Source of the DNA: Acytostelium subglobosum LB1
Taxonomy: Eukaryota > Evosea > Eumycetozoa > Acytosteliales > Acytosteliaceae
Direction of reading: 5' to 3'
Assembly (NCBI RefSeq): GCF_000787575.1
Contig: NW_012236519.1
Location: forward strand, 1-64,000
DNA length: 64,000 nucleotides
Shown: positions 21,840-35,374 of the stretch, piece after piece
Numbering within the stretch: position 1 is the first letter of the stretch
Layout of the letters: each line of letters begins with the position of its first letter
Made by a program: the position numbers and the translations under genes
The notes under the pieces: generated by a model
Databases searched by the model: none
Told to the model about the DNA's origin: nothing
What the model saw: the letters and a program-made list of their open reading frames with translations, nothing else

Positions 21840-22635
21840 TATCTATCTCTATCTCTATCTCTATCTCCTTGTGTTGTGTGCAAATTGAAACTTAGAGTCG
21901 TCGGAGCCTAAGTTTGGTGCGAGATGTATAGAAGAGATAATACGATCTTATGTATCTCACACAAAACCTCCACCCAAGATGTCTATTATTCGATCGACAA
22001 GTTCATCAACCAACAACCAACAATAATGATGATTCTAGGTGATGTTCTTGAATCAATTTAAATCCAAAAATGGGAATCATATCACCATCCATCTGTTTGT
22101 TGGGCTGCTGGGTCACTTTGTTCATCAATCAAAGTGGTGAGTGAATGGGTGATGTTGTATCTGTTCGTTCTATAATCCTATCCTATCTTCTATTATTATT
22201 ATTCGTTGTACAAGAAAATGAGTATCAAGTGATTATCTCTTTTGTTTGGTTTTGAGTGATTTCTCAAACAACCAATGTTCCTACAAAACTCTTGGAATCA
22301 GTCTGACTGTTATCCATCCACATATCACATCAAGTATGATACAGAACAATAGCAAAAGCAACAATAAACTATCTTGATAAATTTAAACGAAGAGTCTTTC
22401 ATGGGTGAGCGATTGAACAAACCAAAAAGTGTGTGAATCACTTTTTTGTGCAACATTGGTTGATTTCATCACAGATCACCAAAACCCCCTAATTTAGCAC
22501 CCTATCTATCTATCTCACTCATTGATGATGGTTCCAACTCATTCGACATCTCTATCCTACCAATCATCATCATCAAACTCACTCACCTACTTGTTATTGA
22601 CAAACATAGACACATAACACACATAACGACTACTC

Positions 22636-22677
<42 letters not shown>

Positions 22678-23559
22678 CACAATAGTTTGACAGGCCTCAA
22701 ATTCATTGTCATTCAATTCAGAGTTTATTAGGTATGGTTCTGTTTTGTTACTCTTTGTTTGTGTGTTTGTTTGTTATCCCTTTCTCTCTCTCTTTTATTA
22801 TTAATAATCGATTGATATATATAACTTGTACAATCCAACCTTTTATTCAGTTCAAACAACAACCGAATCGAATCTAGTGTAATCTTAAAATTATTATTTA
22901 TATATTCTATGTTCTTTAATTATTAAGCCAGCTCAGACTCGTGCATCCATCCCATCCAACCATTCGAAATCACATTCCAGATCTCGCAGTCATTCGTGTT
23001 TTGTTTTCATTTCAACAACACAACAACTCCAACTTATTCGTCATCTCCCACATCACATCAAGACCAGAGAGAGACCCAATAATTGATTTGATTTGAAAAA
23101 GTCAATTCATTCCATTCACTATCCAATCTTCCATCAAATCAAATACACAGTTGTACTATCACTTCCATCAAATTTCTAGAACATCATCATATCTGTACTA
23201 CCAACAACAACATTCACCTTGTAATAGTATTAACAACACACATAGTATCTATCTATCTATCTATCCAACTACCTTTCTGATATCAGCACACACAATCGAT
23301 CCATCCACCACCCTTCCGAGCCATCGTACATCCCAAGTCCAACCGAGCAGACTATCTTTCACCTTGATCATCAAGCAGCAGCAGCAGTTTAAAAGATCAA
23401 TCAACTCAAACTAATACCGTTCAAACCTATCAGCCATTCAATCAGTCAATCAATCAACAAAGCTGGCGCACTCACAACAAACACATTAACAACTCGAGTC
23501 AACGAAGGACAGACAGACAGCAGTCTGAGTGAAGCTCATTATTTATACATATATACACT
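21840..23559. other. Long gap and 5' leader of cblA
   Basis: No credible coding region in 1.7 kb. It holds a (CTATCT)n microsatellite at 21840-21867, a (CAAT)n tract at 22636-22676, a (TATC)n tract near 23247-23267 and pyrimidine/CAA-rich leader sequence up to the cblA ATG. A GTATGG after 22730 could begin a 5' UTR intron. Such long CAAC-rich leaders are common before developmental genes in dictyostelids (general knowledge). Confidence 0.4.
22636..22676. repeat. (CAAT)n tetranucleotide tract
   Basis: About ten perfect CAAT units, the longest of this repeat in the window, in the leader region of cblA on its sense strand. Confidence 0.9.
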
Positions 23560-25467
23560 ATGAACTCAAGTTCAGGATCATTGTCAACTGGTGGCATGTC
23601 GTCCACAACAACAGCCACAACAACCACGACAACATTTCAAACAAACAATATACCTTCATTCCTTTCAATACCCGCACCTTTGTTTGAACGACAACAACTA
23701 CTACAACAACAACAACAACAGCAACAACAACATATAGTTCAACAACAACAACAAATAGTTTCAATACTTGACTGTATAACACTGTCAGAGATCATTGGAA
23801 GACTTCTGAGTGACTTCAAGTCGATTGCATTGCTGGCCGACAATGAGTTCTCTGAGCTCAACAACACCTACCTGTTTATAAAGTCATCATTGGTGCTCTA
23901 CAAGTCTTACACGTCCGACTCGTTCCCAAGCGAAGGCGCGTCGCCCACACCTGGCCAGCACCTGATGATCACGAGCAAACGAGTCTGCTACCAAATGAAC
24001 GTTCAGCGCATACACACACTGCTCAGCCAACTGCGAGGCTCACTCACTGAACTCAAGAGCACGCCAAAGGAGGGCCAGACCACACTGATCACAACCATCC
24101 TCAAGACAGACTCATTGTTGAAGCAATCAGTTGATCAACTATTGGCAATGTTCACAATCAACAATGATCAAGTCATTGTTTGTGGCAACATCAGCAACAA
24201 CAACAACAACACTGGCAATGGCAATGGCTGCGACTATGACCCACTGCTACTACTTCCACAAGATGCTGCAGAGATGTGGAAGAAGAAGTTTGGCGAAAAT
24301 GTAAGTTGTCATTGTTGATCTAAAATCCCGCATCAATCAATCAATCTAATTGTGTCGATCGAACTCCAACTCTAGGTACTACTAGTCCCTTGGCCCATAT
24401 TCTTTGATAGGACTCAATCATATATCAATGTTAGAGCTCTCAAGTATGAGGACAACTTCAAACATATTATCGACTTCACACAGGATGGCTATGTCAGTCC
24501 TTTCAAGCTATCCACCTTTCTGAAATGGTTCGGTCCACTATCAAGATCATTCAACAATGTTGTAGATACAATCGATGCCAAGTATGTCCTTCGCCATGCT
24601 GCCTCCACTCGCTCATTATACTAACAACAACAACTTCTAAACAGGATAATGAGTGGATTCATCTCTGGAGTAGAGGCATCAAGATTCCTCGAGAGAAAGT
24701 CGGCTGGACATTATATCATTCGCTTCAGTAAAACTTACCCGGGCGCATTCGCCGTTACATTTGTGGAGCAGTCGAGCAACATCCGACATTGCTTGCTCTA
24801 CCCTGTTGCCACTGGACTGACATTGCTTCAGCCCCCTGACATCTTCCCAAATCTCACTGGATTCGTTCTCAACTTCTCGTCCAAACTGAAGCATGCTGTT
24901 GGTCCCGTCGACCCAATGATGTTCCCACCCTCGGACAACATCAACCCCAGCGCCTCCTCACTGCTAGTCTCTCCAATCTCTGACAAACATAGAAGAAACA
25001 ACAGTAGCAACAGTAGTAACAGCAGTAGTGGTGATCGGGTACCAATCATAAGCGTCCAACCACAACAAGGACAACAACCACAACAACAACAACAAGGACA
25101 GTCAGACCTGGAATACAATGAGTCAGTGGTCACAACACCATCGGGCTCGCCAAATGTCAACTTCTTGAATGAGGTGTTCCTGTCGAGATCACCTGTGCGA
25201 CCACAGGACGCAACAAACACTGCCTCCACAACAGGTGGCACCACCGAAAAGAAGAAGAAGAACCGTCGTAGATCAAAGGACGTCGTGGAGAACAACCTGA
25301 CCGACAAGGATCTGTGCGTCGTTTGCATGGACAAGCATATCAACACCGTGTTTCTTGAGTGTGGCCATCTCAGTTGCTGCTCACGATGCTCCGAGAAGCT
25401 TAAGAACTGTCCACTATGTCGCAAGTCCATCACCAGAGTTGTCACCATCTTCAGGGTGACATCATAG
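23560..25467 (+). CDS. cblA: Cbl-type E3 ubiquitin ligase (CblA)
   Basis: Exons 23560-24300, 24376-24581 and 24645-25467 give 589 aa. After a poly-T/poly-Q N-terminus come the three parts of the Cbl tyrosine-kinase-binding module: a four-helix block (about 75-220), an EF-hand-like block starting AAEMWKKKFGEN and VLLVPWPIFFDR, and the SH2-like block with GFISGVEASRFLERKSAGHYIIRFSKTYPGAFAV, keeping the FLVR-type Arg. A poly-N/Q/S linker leads to a C-terminal RING, CVVCMDKHINTVFLECGH...C..C...CPLCRKSI. Cbl proteins bind phosphotyrosine partners and ubiquitinate them; in D. discoideum CblA promotes STATc signalling by acting against PTP3 (established work). The RING is far from the SH2-like part, unlike animal c-Cbl where the linker is short. 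Confidence 0.92.
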
Positions 25468-25749
25468 TCGCACATCCCTCTATCTTCTTCCTCGTCGCCT
25501 TATCCATGTAGTAGCAGTCAGTCATTGTTTGTTCTTTTGTTGGACATTGTGGCCACTCCCTTTGTACAACCAATACAATATATTTATATTTATATATACT
25601 TAACTTATATAATTGCCTGATTGTTCCAGTTCACCTCTTTGATGACCAAATCTGGAAATATATATATTTAATTGGCATCATCACAGGTCACAAGTAATCA
25701 ACAACCTTGGTACTCATTTAATTAATAATCAAAGAGAGAGAATACACTA

Positions 25750-26340
25750 ATGGGCTCAACTTTATCACTATCTTCCTATCGACCGTATCAAGATGATGGA
25801 TCATTCTCCAACAATATGTTCTATCCCACTACCATTAGTGACCAGTCTAGAGCTGGTGATGTCTATCTCCTCCGCATCAATGTCAACAAACATGTTTCAA
25901 AACAACAATCACAGAGTATTGAACACCTACATTACTCTTTGATCATAGATGTTGCAGGAGAATCAGATCAAAATGTTCCAAGAGGTCAAATTCTCAATTT
26001 GAGTGCTGTCAATGTTCAAGATAAGACAGTCCAATTCACAACTGGACATCTCTCTTCGATTATCAAATCTCCATCTGACTATATTCCACTTGGAAAGATT
26101 ACAAACAACCTCAATTATCATCCTCGTCAATGGGCTTACCAACTAAGCGACGATGTTCAAGATTACTGGTATCCAGAGTTCGTTGCTTCCAAGGGTTCGA
26201 CCTGGAGCCACCAATCCAATTGTCAACAATTCGCTCGTTTCCTGGTTACCAAGTTAAAGTTGGTATGGCCTCCAGACATACCTGTTGCAGGTGATGGCAA
26301 CCAAATTGAGCCCATCATCGTTGACCCAGCCACCATCTGA
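25750..26340 (+). CDS. LRAT/NlpC-like small protein, predicted myristoylated
   Basis: Intronless, 196 aa. The N-terminus MGSTLSLSS fits the N-myristoylation rule (Gly2, Ser/Thr at 5-6). The body has, in order, AGDVYLLRI, HLHYSLIIDV and, about 110 residues later, SNCQQFARFL. A Gly-Asp turn, a His on a strand and an NC at the head of a helix is the permuted papain-like layout of the LRAT/NlpC-P60 group (thiol acyltransferases and hydrolases); the His and Cys would be catalytic. I infer the family from these three motifs only. It lies 282 bp downstream of cblA on the same strand. Role unknown; a membrane-bound lipid- or peptide-acting enzyme is possible. Confidence 0.6.
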   Translation: MGSTLSLSSYRPYQDDGSFSNNMFYPTTISDQSRAGDVYLLRINVNKHVSKQQSQSIEHLHYSLIIDVAGESDQNVPRGQILNLSAVNVQDKTVQFTTGHLSSIIKSPSDYIPLGKITNNLNYHPRQWAYQLSDDVQDYWYPEFVASKGSTWSHQSNCQQFARFLVTKLKLVWPPDIPVAGDGNQIEPIIVDPATI

Positions 26341-26437
26341 TCAATCAATCAAATAATATATCTTATCTATCTGAACTTTATTGCTAATCCTACTACGTTT
26401 GAGCATATCCATTATTCATTCATTCATTTCTGTTTCC

Positions 26438-28769
26438 TTAGAGACTCTGTACACCAACCTTGAATGCTACACATGTGGAATGATCCATCTTTCCTGGATA
26501 AGCCTTCAGGTCGTCAGGTAGTGGCTTGCTGGGTGAGTTGACCATGAAGTCGCGACTCGAGCGCGTGGTCTCCACAACGTGATCGATCAGACGGTCCACA
26601 ACCAGCTTGGCCGACAGTGGGTCGTCAACTTGGAGACCGCGGATCTTCTTCTTGAGGAACTCTTGCATGTACTTGCTCTTGCTCTCTTGGATCTTCTCAA
26701 ACTCCATATCAGACCAGTTGTCGTGCGGCAGCTGGAGCTCGCGTGGCGTGACGCCAATGGACTGTGGATCGAGGTTGTCGTGCACGCCATCAGACATCAA
26801 AATGATGATGTCGTTCTCCTGACATGGCAGGAAGTGCAGACAGAGGTTCCTTAGGTCGGGCTGTCCATTGTCCACGTAGGGTCCGAGACGACCGCCCGGG
26901 TCCTTTGCATCGTCTACATTGCCACGATTGTTCTTGGTGATATCTGCAAACTTCTTTGTCGAATGGCTGTAGTGGAACGCCTTGCAGTCGCCAACGCTTG
27001 CGCAGATGAAGCCCCATCGCGATGGTGGTGTGTTGGGGTCCTTGGCTGCAGCCAACTTGTCCTTGTTGGCACCTGCGCCGCCCGCGTTGGGGTTGGGAAT
27101 TGACCTGTTCAGGTTGGCGCTCTGCGTGACTGATGCGTTGGTGGTCTGGCTGCTCTCGACCATCTCAACCATCACACCGCCCAGCAGCGTGGTGGTGCCA
27201 GCCTCCCAAATGTCTGGCTTGCCCTCGATGATCCTGTTATGAGCATAGTTAAAGGCTGAGAGAATTTGATTGCCTGCATCCTGAACCGTTCTGATCTCGC
27301 TGTTTGACAGTGCCTTTGAGATAAAGTCGACGAATGCGGTCGACGCCTTCAGGGCTGCCTCTGCGGGACGCGAGCCCCAGTTGCAACCGTCGGCCACGGC
27401 GGCCACCACACGGGTGCTCTGCACCTGGATGCAGAAGTGATCACAAATGGGATCTCCCTCGCGCTTGGGGTGGCCAGGCAGGTGGGGATAAGTCGACACG
27501 GTCTTGGCGTAGAAGTTGTTGTTGAAGCACGAGTGAACTGTGGACTCGACCTGGTCGGCGCCTGGGCCGTTGACTGAGAAGTTGAACGAGTCGCTCTTTG
27601 GCTCGGCGATCAGGAACTTGGGGAACTTGTTCTCGACGATGCCAATGACAATTGGCGACAGGTCGACACTCTTGAGTGTACCTGGGCCAAAGTAGCTGGA
27701 TGATCGCTGGCGCACCAGAGAGATTGGCGACTCGTCAATGCCGTTGGGGTAGAGTGCGCTAGTCTGTTTGGTTGGGTCGCCGCTGCCGTTGGCCGGGCTG
27801 TTGGCCAGTCGCATCGTCTTGAGCTGCTTCAACAGGGTAGTCTGCTGATGCGCCAGGTTCAACTGCTCTAGCAGTCCGCTCTCCAAGCGCTCAGACACGG
27901 CCAGAATGTCCTCAACCTCAGCGCCCTGCTCGCCATCCTGTCCTTGTTGATGTTGTTTGTTTTCGGGGATGGCTGGCAGCTTCTTGGGGTAGGGCACCGA
28001 GATGTACTTGTCGTCATCGTCGCCTGGCACACCATTTATGAAAGACGAAGGGTTCTGAAGCAGACCCATAATATGATTGAAGTAGGCATTGTGTGAGCCA
28101 CTCGAGCTCGATGTGATCAATGCCAATGTTTGATCCAGCAGCTTCAATGCCAGCTGTGTATTAGGCGTGGCCGCCTGGTTCTTCTCTCTAAGCAGTCTCT
28201 GATATACCTTGGTGGCATTCTCAATAGACTTGTGTAATCTGTGATTGAGTGATTGAGTGATTGAGTGAGTGTTAGGACGATCAATCATTCAATGCGGTCA
28301 ATCAATCATGTAAGTTATGTACTTGACAATTGGATCGGCATTGGATGAATCCTTTGAGGCAGCATCCTGTTTGAGTTGTGTCCATTGTTGCTCATCGCCT
28401 GGTGTTATCTTCTTGTTGAGTAGGTTCTCGTTGAGCTTTAGACGGAACAATTGATTGTCGTCGGCAAATGCATTTGGCGGAGCGATATGATCAAACACTC
28501 CACGATTCCACAACATCTGTGCGTATTCCTCTGCCTTGACCTTTGTGACCTGCATTCCATTGCTCAACCAATCCACAACGTCCACTGCCTTTATAATATC
28601 CTCTCCATTCAACTTTGGAATTATACCTGTTACAGGGTCACGTAACTTTAACTCTAATATCTCGACCTATATATATATATATGTTTGATTGAACGTATGA
28701 GTGAGTGGATTGAGTTGTGATGTGATGTGATCGTACCTCTTCTTCCCTCAACATTGATGACTCCATCAT
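26438..28769 (-). CDS. DEP-domain PP2C-like protein (CG9801 type)
   Basis: Exons 28769-28737 (11 codons), 28666-28323 and 28238-26438 give 725 aa. A DEP domain (about 30-95: IIKAVDVVDWLSN...A..LWNRGVFDHI...FADDNQLFRL) points to membrane or G-protein contact. A helical linker follows. The C-terminal 400 residues are PP2C-like: VAAVADGCNWGSRPAEAALKAS, CASVGDCKAFHYS, DPGGRLGPYVDNGQPDLRNL, IIILMSDGVHDNLDPQSIG and a final HSTCVAFKVG. The CNWG and HDNLDPQ signatures match the animal CG9801/DDB_G0286559 group rather than classic PP2C. The Asp residues of the two metal-site motifs (ADG, SDG) are kept, so activity is possible. Convergent with the gene at 25750, about 100 bp apart. Confidence 0.85.
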
Positions 28770-29489
28770 TCTATATTTGTTGTTATTGCTTTTGTTGGTT
28801 CGATATCTAATACTATTACTACAAACAGATAATATTTATATTACAACTACAACTATAACAATAATAATAACAATAATAATAACAAACTAACAATCAAACA
28901 AACTAACAATAACAAAAAGGGAAGGGTTGTTTGTTGGTGGATGTGGCGCGCACAAAAATATCTCTCTTGTTTGATTGGTGAATGAATGTCGATGATGTCA
29001 ACAACTTGTTGTAAAGAGTTGACTTGAACAGTTCACACCGATCTAACAAATACACTCTAGTATTATAATATATATTATTATTATTATTACTTAAAAGTGA
29101 TATCTTTAGTTATTTATAGATTGTGATTATTATTATAATGATGTAGGGTGTGTGTGAACGGCAATGACCATTCACCATCAATCAGTGTGAGTGTGGGGAG
29201 TGATCGATCAATGGGAGAGTGTGTGGGTTGTGAACAATCAAAGTTTGTTTATGGGTTGGGCCCATTGTGGGGCATTGGGGCAAGGTCACGACCATGGTCG
29301 TTGTCGATCGAAGCAATTAGATCGGTGAATCAGTGATCTACACAATCATTTCAAAGACATGGACAGATATAATATATAATCTTAAAGTACGAATATTGGT
29401 GGTTTTGATTTGATTTATTTGAAAAGAGGATGATGTGATTGATTGATTGATCGATGTTGTTGTTTCGTTGTCGTTCATGTCTCTTCTCT
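28770..29489. other. Intergenic, no gene
   Basis: Holds the AT-rich promoter of the PP2C-like gene and the 3' flank of the mS29 gene. An open frame at 29148-29336 has no features of a protein. CAA/AAT-rich and TTATTA repeats only. Confidence 0.45.
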
Positions 29490-29576
29490 CTACAACAGTG
29501 ATACGAATCTCCAGACCTCTCTTGCGTTTCCACTTGACAATTGCCAAAGGTATTGTACTGTCTCTTGTGATGGAAC

Positions 29577-29612
<36 letters not shown>

Positions 29613-31098
29613 GTGAGTGAGTGAGTGGATGTTAGTGACTTGATGTGATGATTGAATGATTGATGGTATGGATGAACTTACTTTTCTCTAAGTATTGTAT
29701 ATCTACCAGATAGTTGATCAGTAGTCTCATCTCATAGAGTGAGAACTTGGGGATGTGAGAGATCATGCTCTCTTCAAACTCGCCGAGTAACTGCTCCTTT
29801 CTGACGTCGTCGGTGGTGGTCGCCACGACAATGCCGTTGGACAGCGAGTGGTTGAACAGTGGCTTGAAAAGATTGGATGCCAGCAGACGATCGGTGGGCA
29901 GCGTGCCCATGAATGTCTTGGCGTCGTACATGTCTCCGTAGCCAGACTTGCGATGGAAGTGATTGTAGCCGTCCAGTGCCACGAGCACTGGGAACTCCAC
30001 GACACAATCCAACTCGCGCTTAAAGTGGTACAGCACCTCGCTTGAGCAATCCACCATCGACGAAGCTGCCAGGTCATACAATGTCTTGCCCTGTGACTTG
30101 AAGTTGTTGAATTGTATCTGTTTGGAGTTGGAGGTGGATGTGGAGGTGAATGAATGAGTGAGTGAGTGAGTGAGCGAGGGCGCGCGAGGAGAGATGGTTG
30201 CGCCAACGATGTATGAGCGAGGGAATGAGTGAGCGATCATACCTTGAACTTGGTCTTGAGAGGGATCTGCTTCATCATCTCACCATTGACCTCGAGCATC
30301 TGATTGAGGAGCAATGTAGAGAGCTCATGTTGTTCGAACAACATTGGGTTCTCAACGAATGGTGTCAATGTTCCAGTATGAATGAACTTGAAGCCTACGA
30401 ATGTATGAGTTAGTATGAGTGAGTATGAATGTATGTACAAGATGATGACGATGATGGATGGATCCACTTACAGCTTGGCACGTAAAAGACGAACCAGCCT
30501 TGTTGCTTTGCCCAAAAGACGAGCTGGCTGAGTGCGACGGATTTGCCAGCGCCCTTCTTTCCATCGATGAGCATGGCATAGTCAGACTTTGATGTCTTGA
30601 CAAACTGTTGCAATCTCATTCTGTTCATCCACTCGATCACCTTGAACACTGGCTGACGCAACAGAGTGGCTCTCTCCTTCTCCTTGCCAATTCTATCAAA
30701 GTGTGCTTGCAACTCTTTCGAAATGCATTCCTTTCCAATGTTTGTGCTGTAGTTGTGTTGTTGTTGTTGTTGTTCCTTTGTCAGTCTCTCGCTGTTGTAA
30801 TGCATACAATGATCAATGATACATACTTCCACTGATCCTTTGTGATTGAGAGGAATTGGAATGGAATGTTGGACTTCTCTGATTGTGTCTCTGTCTCTGT
30901 CTCGGCATCTGTTGCAGTCGCTGTTGCGGTAGCAGTCGCGTATGATCTTAATGTATTGATTGATGATGAACATCCAATTATATTTCTTGTGACCAACTGT
31001 CTACTGCTGCTGCTAATGCTGTTATGTACAATGATTGATCTGCTTCCAGATGTGGCGGCTACAGTGCACACCCTTCGAAGCAATGTTGACATCATCAT
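29490..31098 (-). CDS. dap3: Mitochondrial small-subunit ribosomal protein mS29 (DAP3)
   Basis: Five exons: 31098-30827, 30791-30472, 30394-30243, 30117-29682 and 29575-29490, giving 421 aa. The start is the first of three ATGs in a row; the N-terminus is Arg/Ser-rich without acids (LLRRVCTVAATSGSRSIIV), a mitochondrial presequence, followed by an odd Ala-Thr repeat. DAP3 signatures: P-loop LIDGKKGAGKSVALSQLVFWA, WFVFYVPSC, LYDLAASS, and PVLVALDGYNHFHRKSGYGD (Walker B-like, the family reads DxxN), then FNHSLSNGIVVATTT. The last 28 codons, ending LSSGNAREVWRFVSLL, match the family's closing LxSGNPRE block, which fixed the final acceptor. mS29 is a GTP-binding part of the mitoribosome small subunit. 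Confidence 0.88.
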
Positions 31099-31697
31099 TG
31101 TTTGTTGTTGTTGTGTAAGTGTCTTGACCTGTCCTGTCCTGTATTGGTATATGACCTGACCTGATCGTCTTGATTGATTGCCCTTGCTTGCCCTTGGACC
31201 AGAGTTATCCAATTCGCGGCTCGATCCCCACAATTCAAAAAAATGAATTTAAATAATAAACGTTACTTAAAGATAAAAGAGGTGAACTCACTTTAAAAAT
31301 AATAATAATGGGTGACAGCTTCAATTTGAAAGAGATGAAGGAAAGGACACAACCCGTGTCTGTGTGTATGAATGAAAGGGACTGAATGAATGTGGACATT
31401 ACATTGACATGCATGATGTGATTATTATTTGAACTAATACATAGATATATAACTTTAATATAATATATATAGTATAGAGCAGACAGATGGAACATTGTTA
31501 TACAGTTATTACAATCATTTAGTTAAATACCATATCTAATATTTAAATAATACCTTAATATATTATAATTTATATATATACACTCTCTCTTACTTACTTT
31601 AGTGAGTTAGGTAGAGTCATTTAGTTATTCGTTGTTGTTGTTGTACATTAATAAGAAGTAATCAAACAATCAAACAAAACAATCAATTTAAAATAGA
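31099..31697. other. Divergent promoter region, no gene
   Basis: Lies between the divergent mS29 and LPA1-like genes. AT-rich from 31240 on, with (TATA)n near 31575 and a GTTGTTGTTG leader. An open frame at 31235-31495 is compositional. A tRNA-like TCGATCC string near 31190 was rejected. Confidence 0.5.
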
Positions 31698-33677
31698 ATG
31701 AACGGAATGTCAACAACAAGAACAACAACAACAACAACGAGGAGTGCATCAGATGCACATAACAAAGGTGGTCAACAACAACAACAACAACAACATGGTG
31801 TAGATGATACATCATTGACCTATATCTATATATTGGAGGAGACTCTGTTTGAAGACACATCGTTCAATCACGAGAATGAACCCGTTCCTCCAAGCTTCAA
31901 GCCACTCTCTTCAATGTACTCTCGGCCTCCCCACAAAGACCGTCTCAACAACATCCTAGCCTATCCATTCCCTCTCCCCAACGACATCAACACAGACTTG
32001 TCCACAAACAAAGAGGTATGTTATGTTAACGTTGGGTACTGAGTCGAGCAACAACATTGACTAACACATGAATGAATGAGTAGATATTCGAATACATCAA
32101 GTTCTTTGATGTAAAGGATGAGTTTATCTTCCATCATAATACTAGGATCAAGCGATACTCACGCTATCACTTGAACCTGACACTCAAGTTTATGTGCTGC
32201 AAGTCGGTGCACGCCAGACAGATCACCTCTGTGGTGTTTGACCAGATGGAGAAATGTCGCAAGTTGGCCTATTCATCAGGTTGGGAGTTCCGTCGCAAGA
32301 AGACTACGACGACGAACAACAACAGCAGCGAAGAAGATATTACAAATGGACCAATCTTCTGCGTGTCCCTGTTAAGGAGCACGTTCTATCATATCGTCCG
32401 TCATGTTATCTCCACCTATCAATACTCAAAGCCGCACCACATCTCGGACTTCCCCGTGGCCTGCGAGGTGCAGGAGAAGAAGCACTCGTTCACCATCCTG
32501 CTGGGCGGCACCTCTGGCTGCGGCAAGAGCACGCTGACCGCCCTGCTGGCCAGCCGCATTGGCTTTGCAGCCGTGATATCCACCGACAACATCAGACAGA
32601 TCCTGCGAAAGTTCATCAGCAGGGCTGAGTCGCCGATCCTCTGGGCGTCCACCTACCACGCCGGAGAGATCATCTCAGACCCGAGCCTGTCACACAAAGA
32701 GAAGGTACGCCTGGCTGGCGGGCCCCCTGTCCTGCCGCTCCGCACCTAACAATCAATCAATCAACCGCCCAATCAATCAACCAAATAGATTCTTCAGGGA
32801 TACGAAGCCCAGAACGAGATGATCTTCAACAAACTGGATGTACTCATCGAACACTATGAAAAGAGGAATGAGTCGCTCATTGTCGAGGGCGTGCACTTGG
32901 ACACGAGGATCATTCTGCGACTGGTCAAGAAGCATCCTTCCTGTATTCCTTTCCTTATGTATATATCCAACGAAGCCAAGCACAAGGAGCGATTCGCCAT
33001 TCGATCAAAGTACATGACGCTGGATCCCCATCAGAACAAATACACCAAATACTTTAAGAACATTAGAATCATCAACGACTACCTGTGTCAAGGTGCCGAT
33101 TCTGCTCTGGTAAGTTCAGGTCCAGCGTGTGGCCCACTGGTCCCCCGCCTCCCTCCTCCCTAACCTCTCCCTTCCCGTCCCTCTAGATCCCTCAAATCGA
33201 CAACACAAGTATCGACAGATCGTTGGCCACCATCCACAGTACCATCTTTGCATGTCTGAAGCGCAAAGTATACTATGACGAGTCATACTACAACCCAGAG
33301 ACCAATCAGTATGTTCCATAACAGAGCAACGCAGTGCAGCGCAACTCTAACACCATCACTTTATAACTCAATCATTCAGACTGGACATATTACATCAACA
33401 ATACGAACAGATTCAACATCAGTTCTGGTCGTCAAAGGGTATGCTGAGGCTGATCCAAAAGAAGAAGGTCGGTGTGCAGTCTGTGGCCGAAGAGGAGACA
33501 TTCAACAGCGACGACGAGGAAGAGGAAGAGCAGAAGAGGAAGGCCGAGAAGCTGCTCAACAGAGAGAAGAGCGTCAGTGCCGCCGACCCCAACTTGTCCG
33601 ACTCAGAGACGGAATCGGACTCTGAGAGCCACGAGGATGGCGTTGGTTACTTTGACATGGGATCACTTGGCAGCTAA
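31698..33677 (+). CDS. LPA1 / 2-phosphoglycerate-kinase-like P-loop protein
   Basis: Exons 31698-32015, 32084-32704, 32789-33109, 33187-33308 and 33380-33677 give 559 aa. P-loop GGTSGCGKSTLTALLASR is followed by VISTDNIRQILRKF and SPILWASTYHAGE, then VEGVHLDTRI, HPSCIPFLMYISNE.KH.ERFAIRSKYMTLDPHQNKY, IRIINDYLCQGAD and PQIDNTSIDRSLATIHSTIF. This series is diagnostic of the plant LPA1 (low phytic acid) and archaeal 2-phosphoglycerate-kinase-like family; in plants LPA1 affects phytate synthesis, though its substrate is unsettled. The N-terminus has a small beta-rich block (YIKFFDVKDEFIF) usual for the eukaryotic form. The C-terminal tail is acidic and Ser-rich. Mutually exclusive introns use ordinary donors. 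Confidence 0.87.
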
Positions 33678-34018
33678 ACGGCTTTCCCTGATCGATCGTC
33701 CCCATCTCACCATCCACCATTCTTTCTCACCTCCACCTCCACCTCACCTCCTACCGCCAACTCATCCAACCATCATTTATAAACTGACAATCAATCCAAC
33801 CCTCCTGTCTTGCAAGCTGGATGGCGGCTTACCCGACTGCATGGACGTATACATGGACGTTCGTGGCCGGCCTGCCAATGGATGGTCAAGAACAAAAAGG
33901 TGTCTTTTGCTAACGTTTATTGCTTGCTTGCTCCTGCTCAATGGATGGGGAATGAATGAAGTACAACATGTTGAGTGATGATGATGATGATGTTTGTGAT
34001 GATTGATTGATTGCATGA
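33678..34018. other. Short convergent gap, no gene
   Basis: The 3' flanks of two convergent genes. Pyrimidine/CCA-rich then (TGA)n near 33975-33995. Nothing else seen. Confidence 0.5.

Positions 34019-35374
<1,356 letters not shown>

Noticed and set aside
20465-21911. Several plus-strand and minus-strand frames of 70-180 codons
   Set aside because: They overlap the F-box-like gene in other frames in a G+C-richer stretch and have Arg/Ser/His-rich shadow composition.
23151-23414. Open frame upstream of cblA
   Set aside because: Composed of leader microsatellite text (TATC, CAAC); most likely 5' UTR.
29240-29270. DUSE-like ACCCATAA on the minus strand as a small-RNA promoter
   Set aside because: No structured RNA or conserved small-RNA ends follow at the expected distance.
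31170-31215. tRNA-like T-loop string (GGCTCGATCCCC)
   Set aside because: The flanking bases cannot form a 5-bp T stem and no acceptor, D or anticodon arms can be drawn on either strand.
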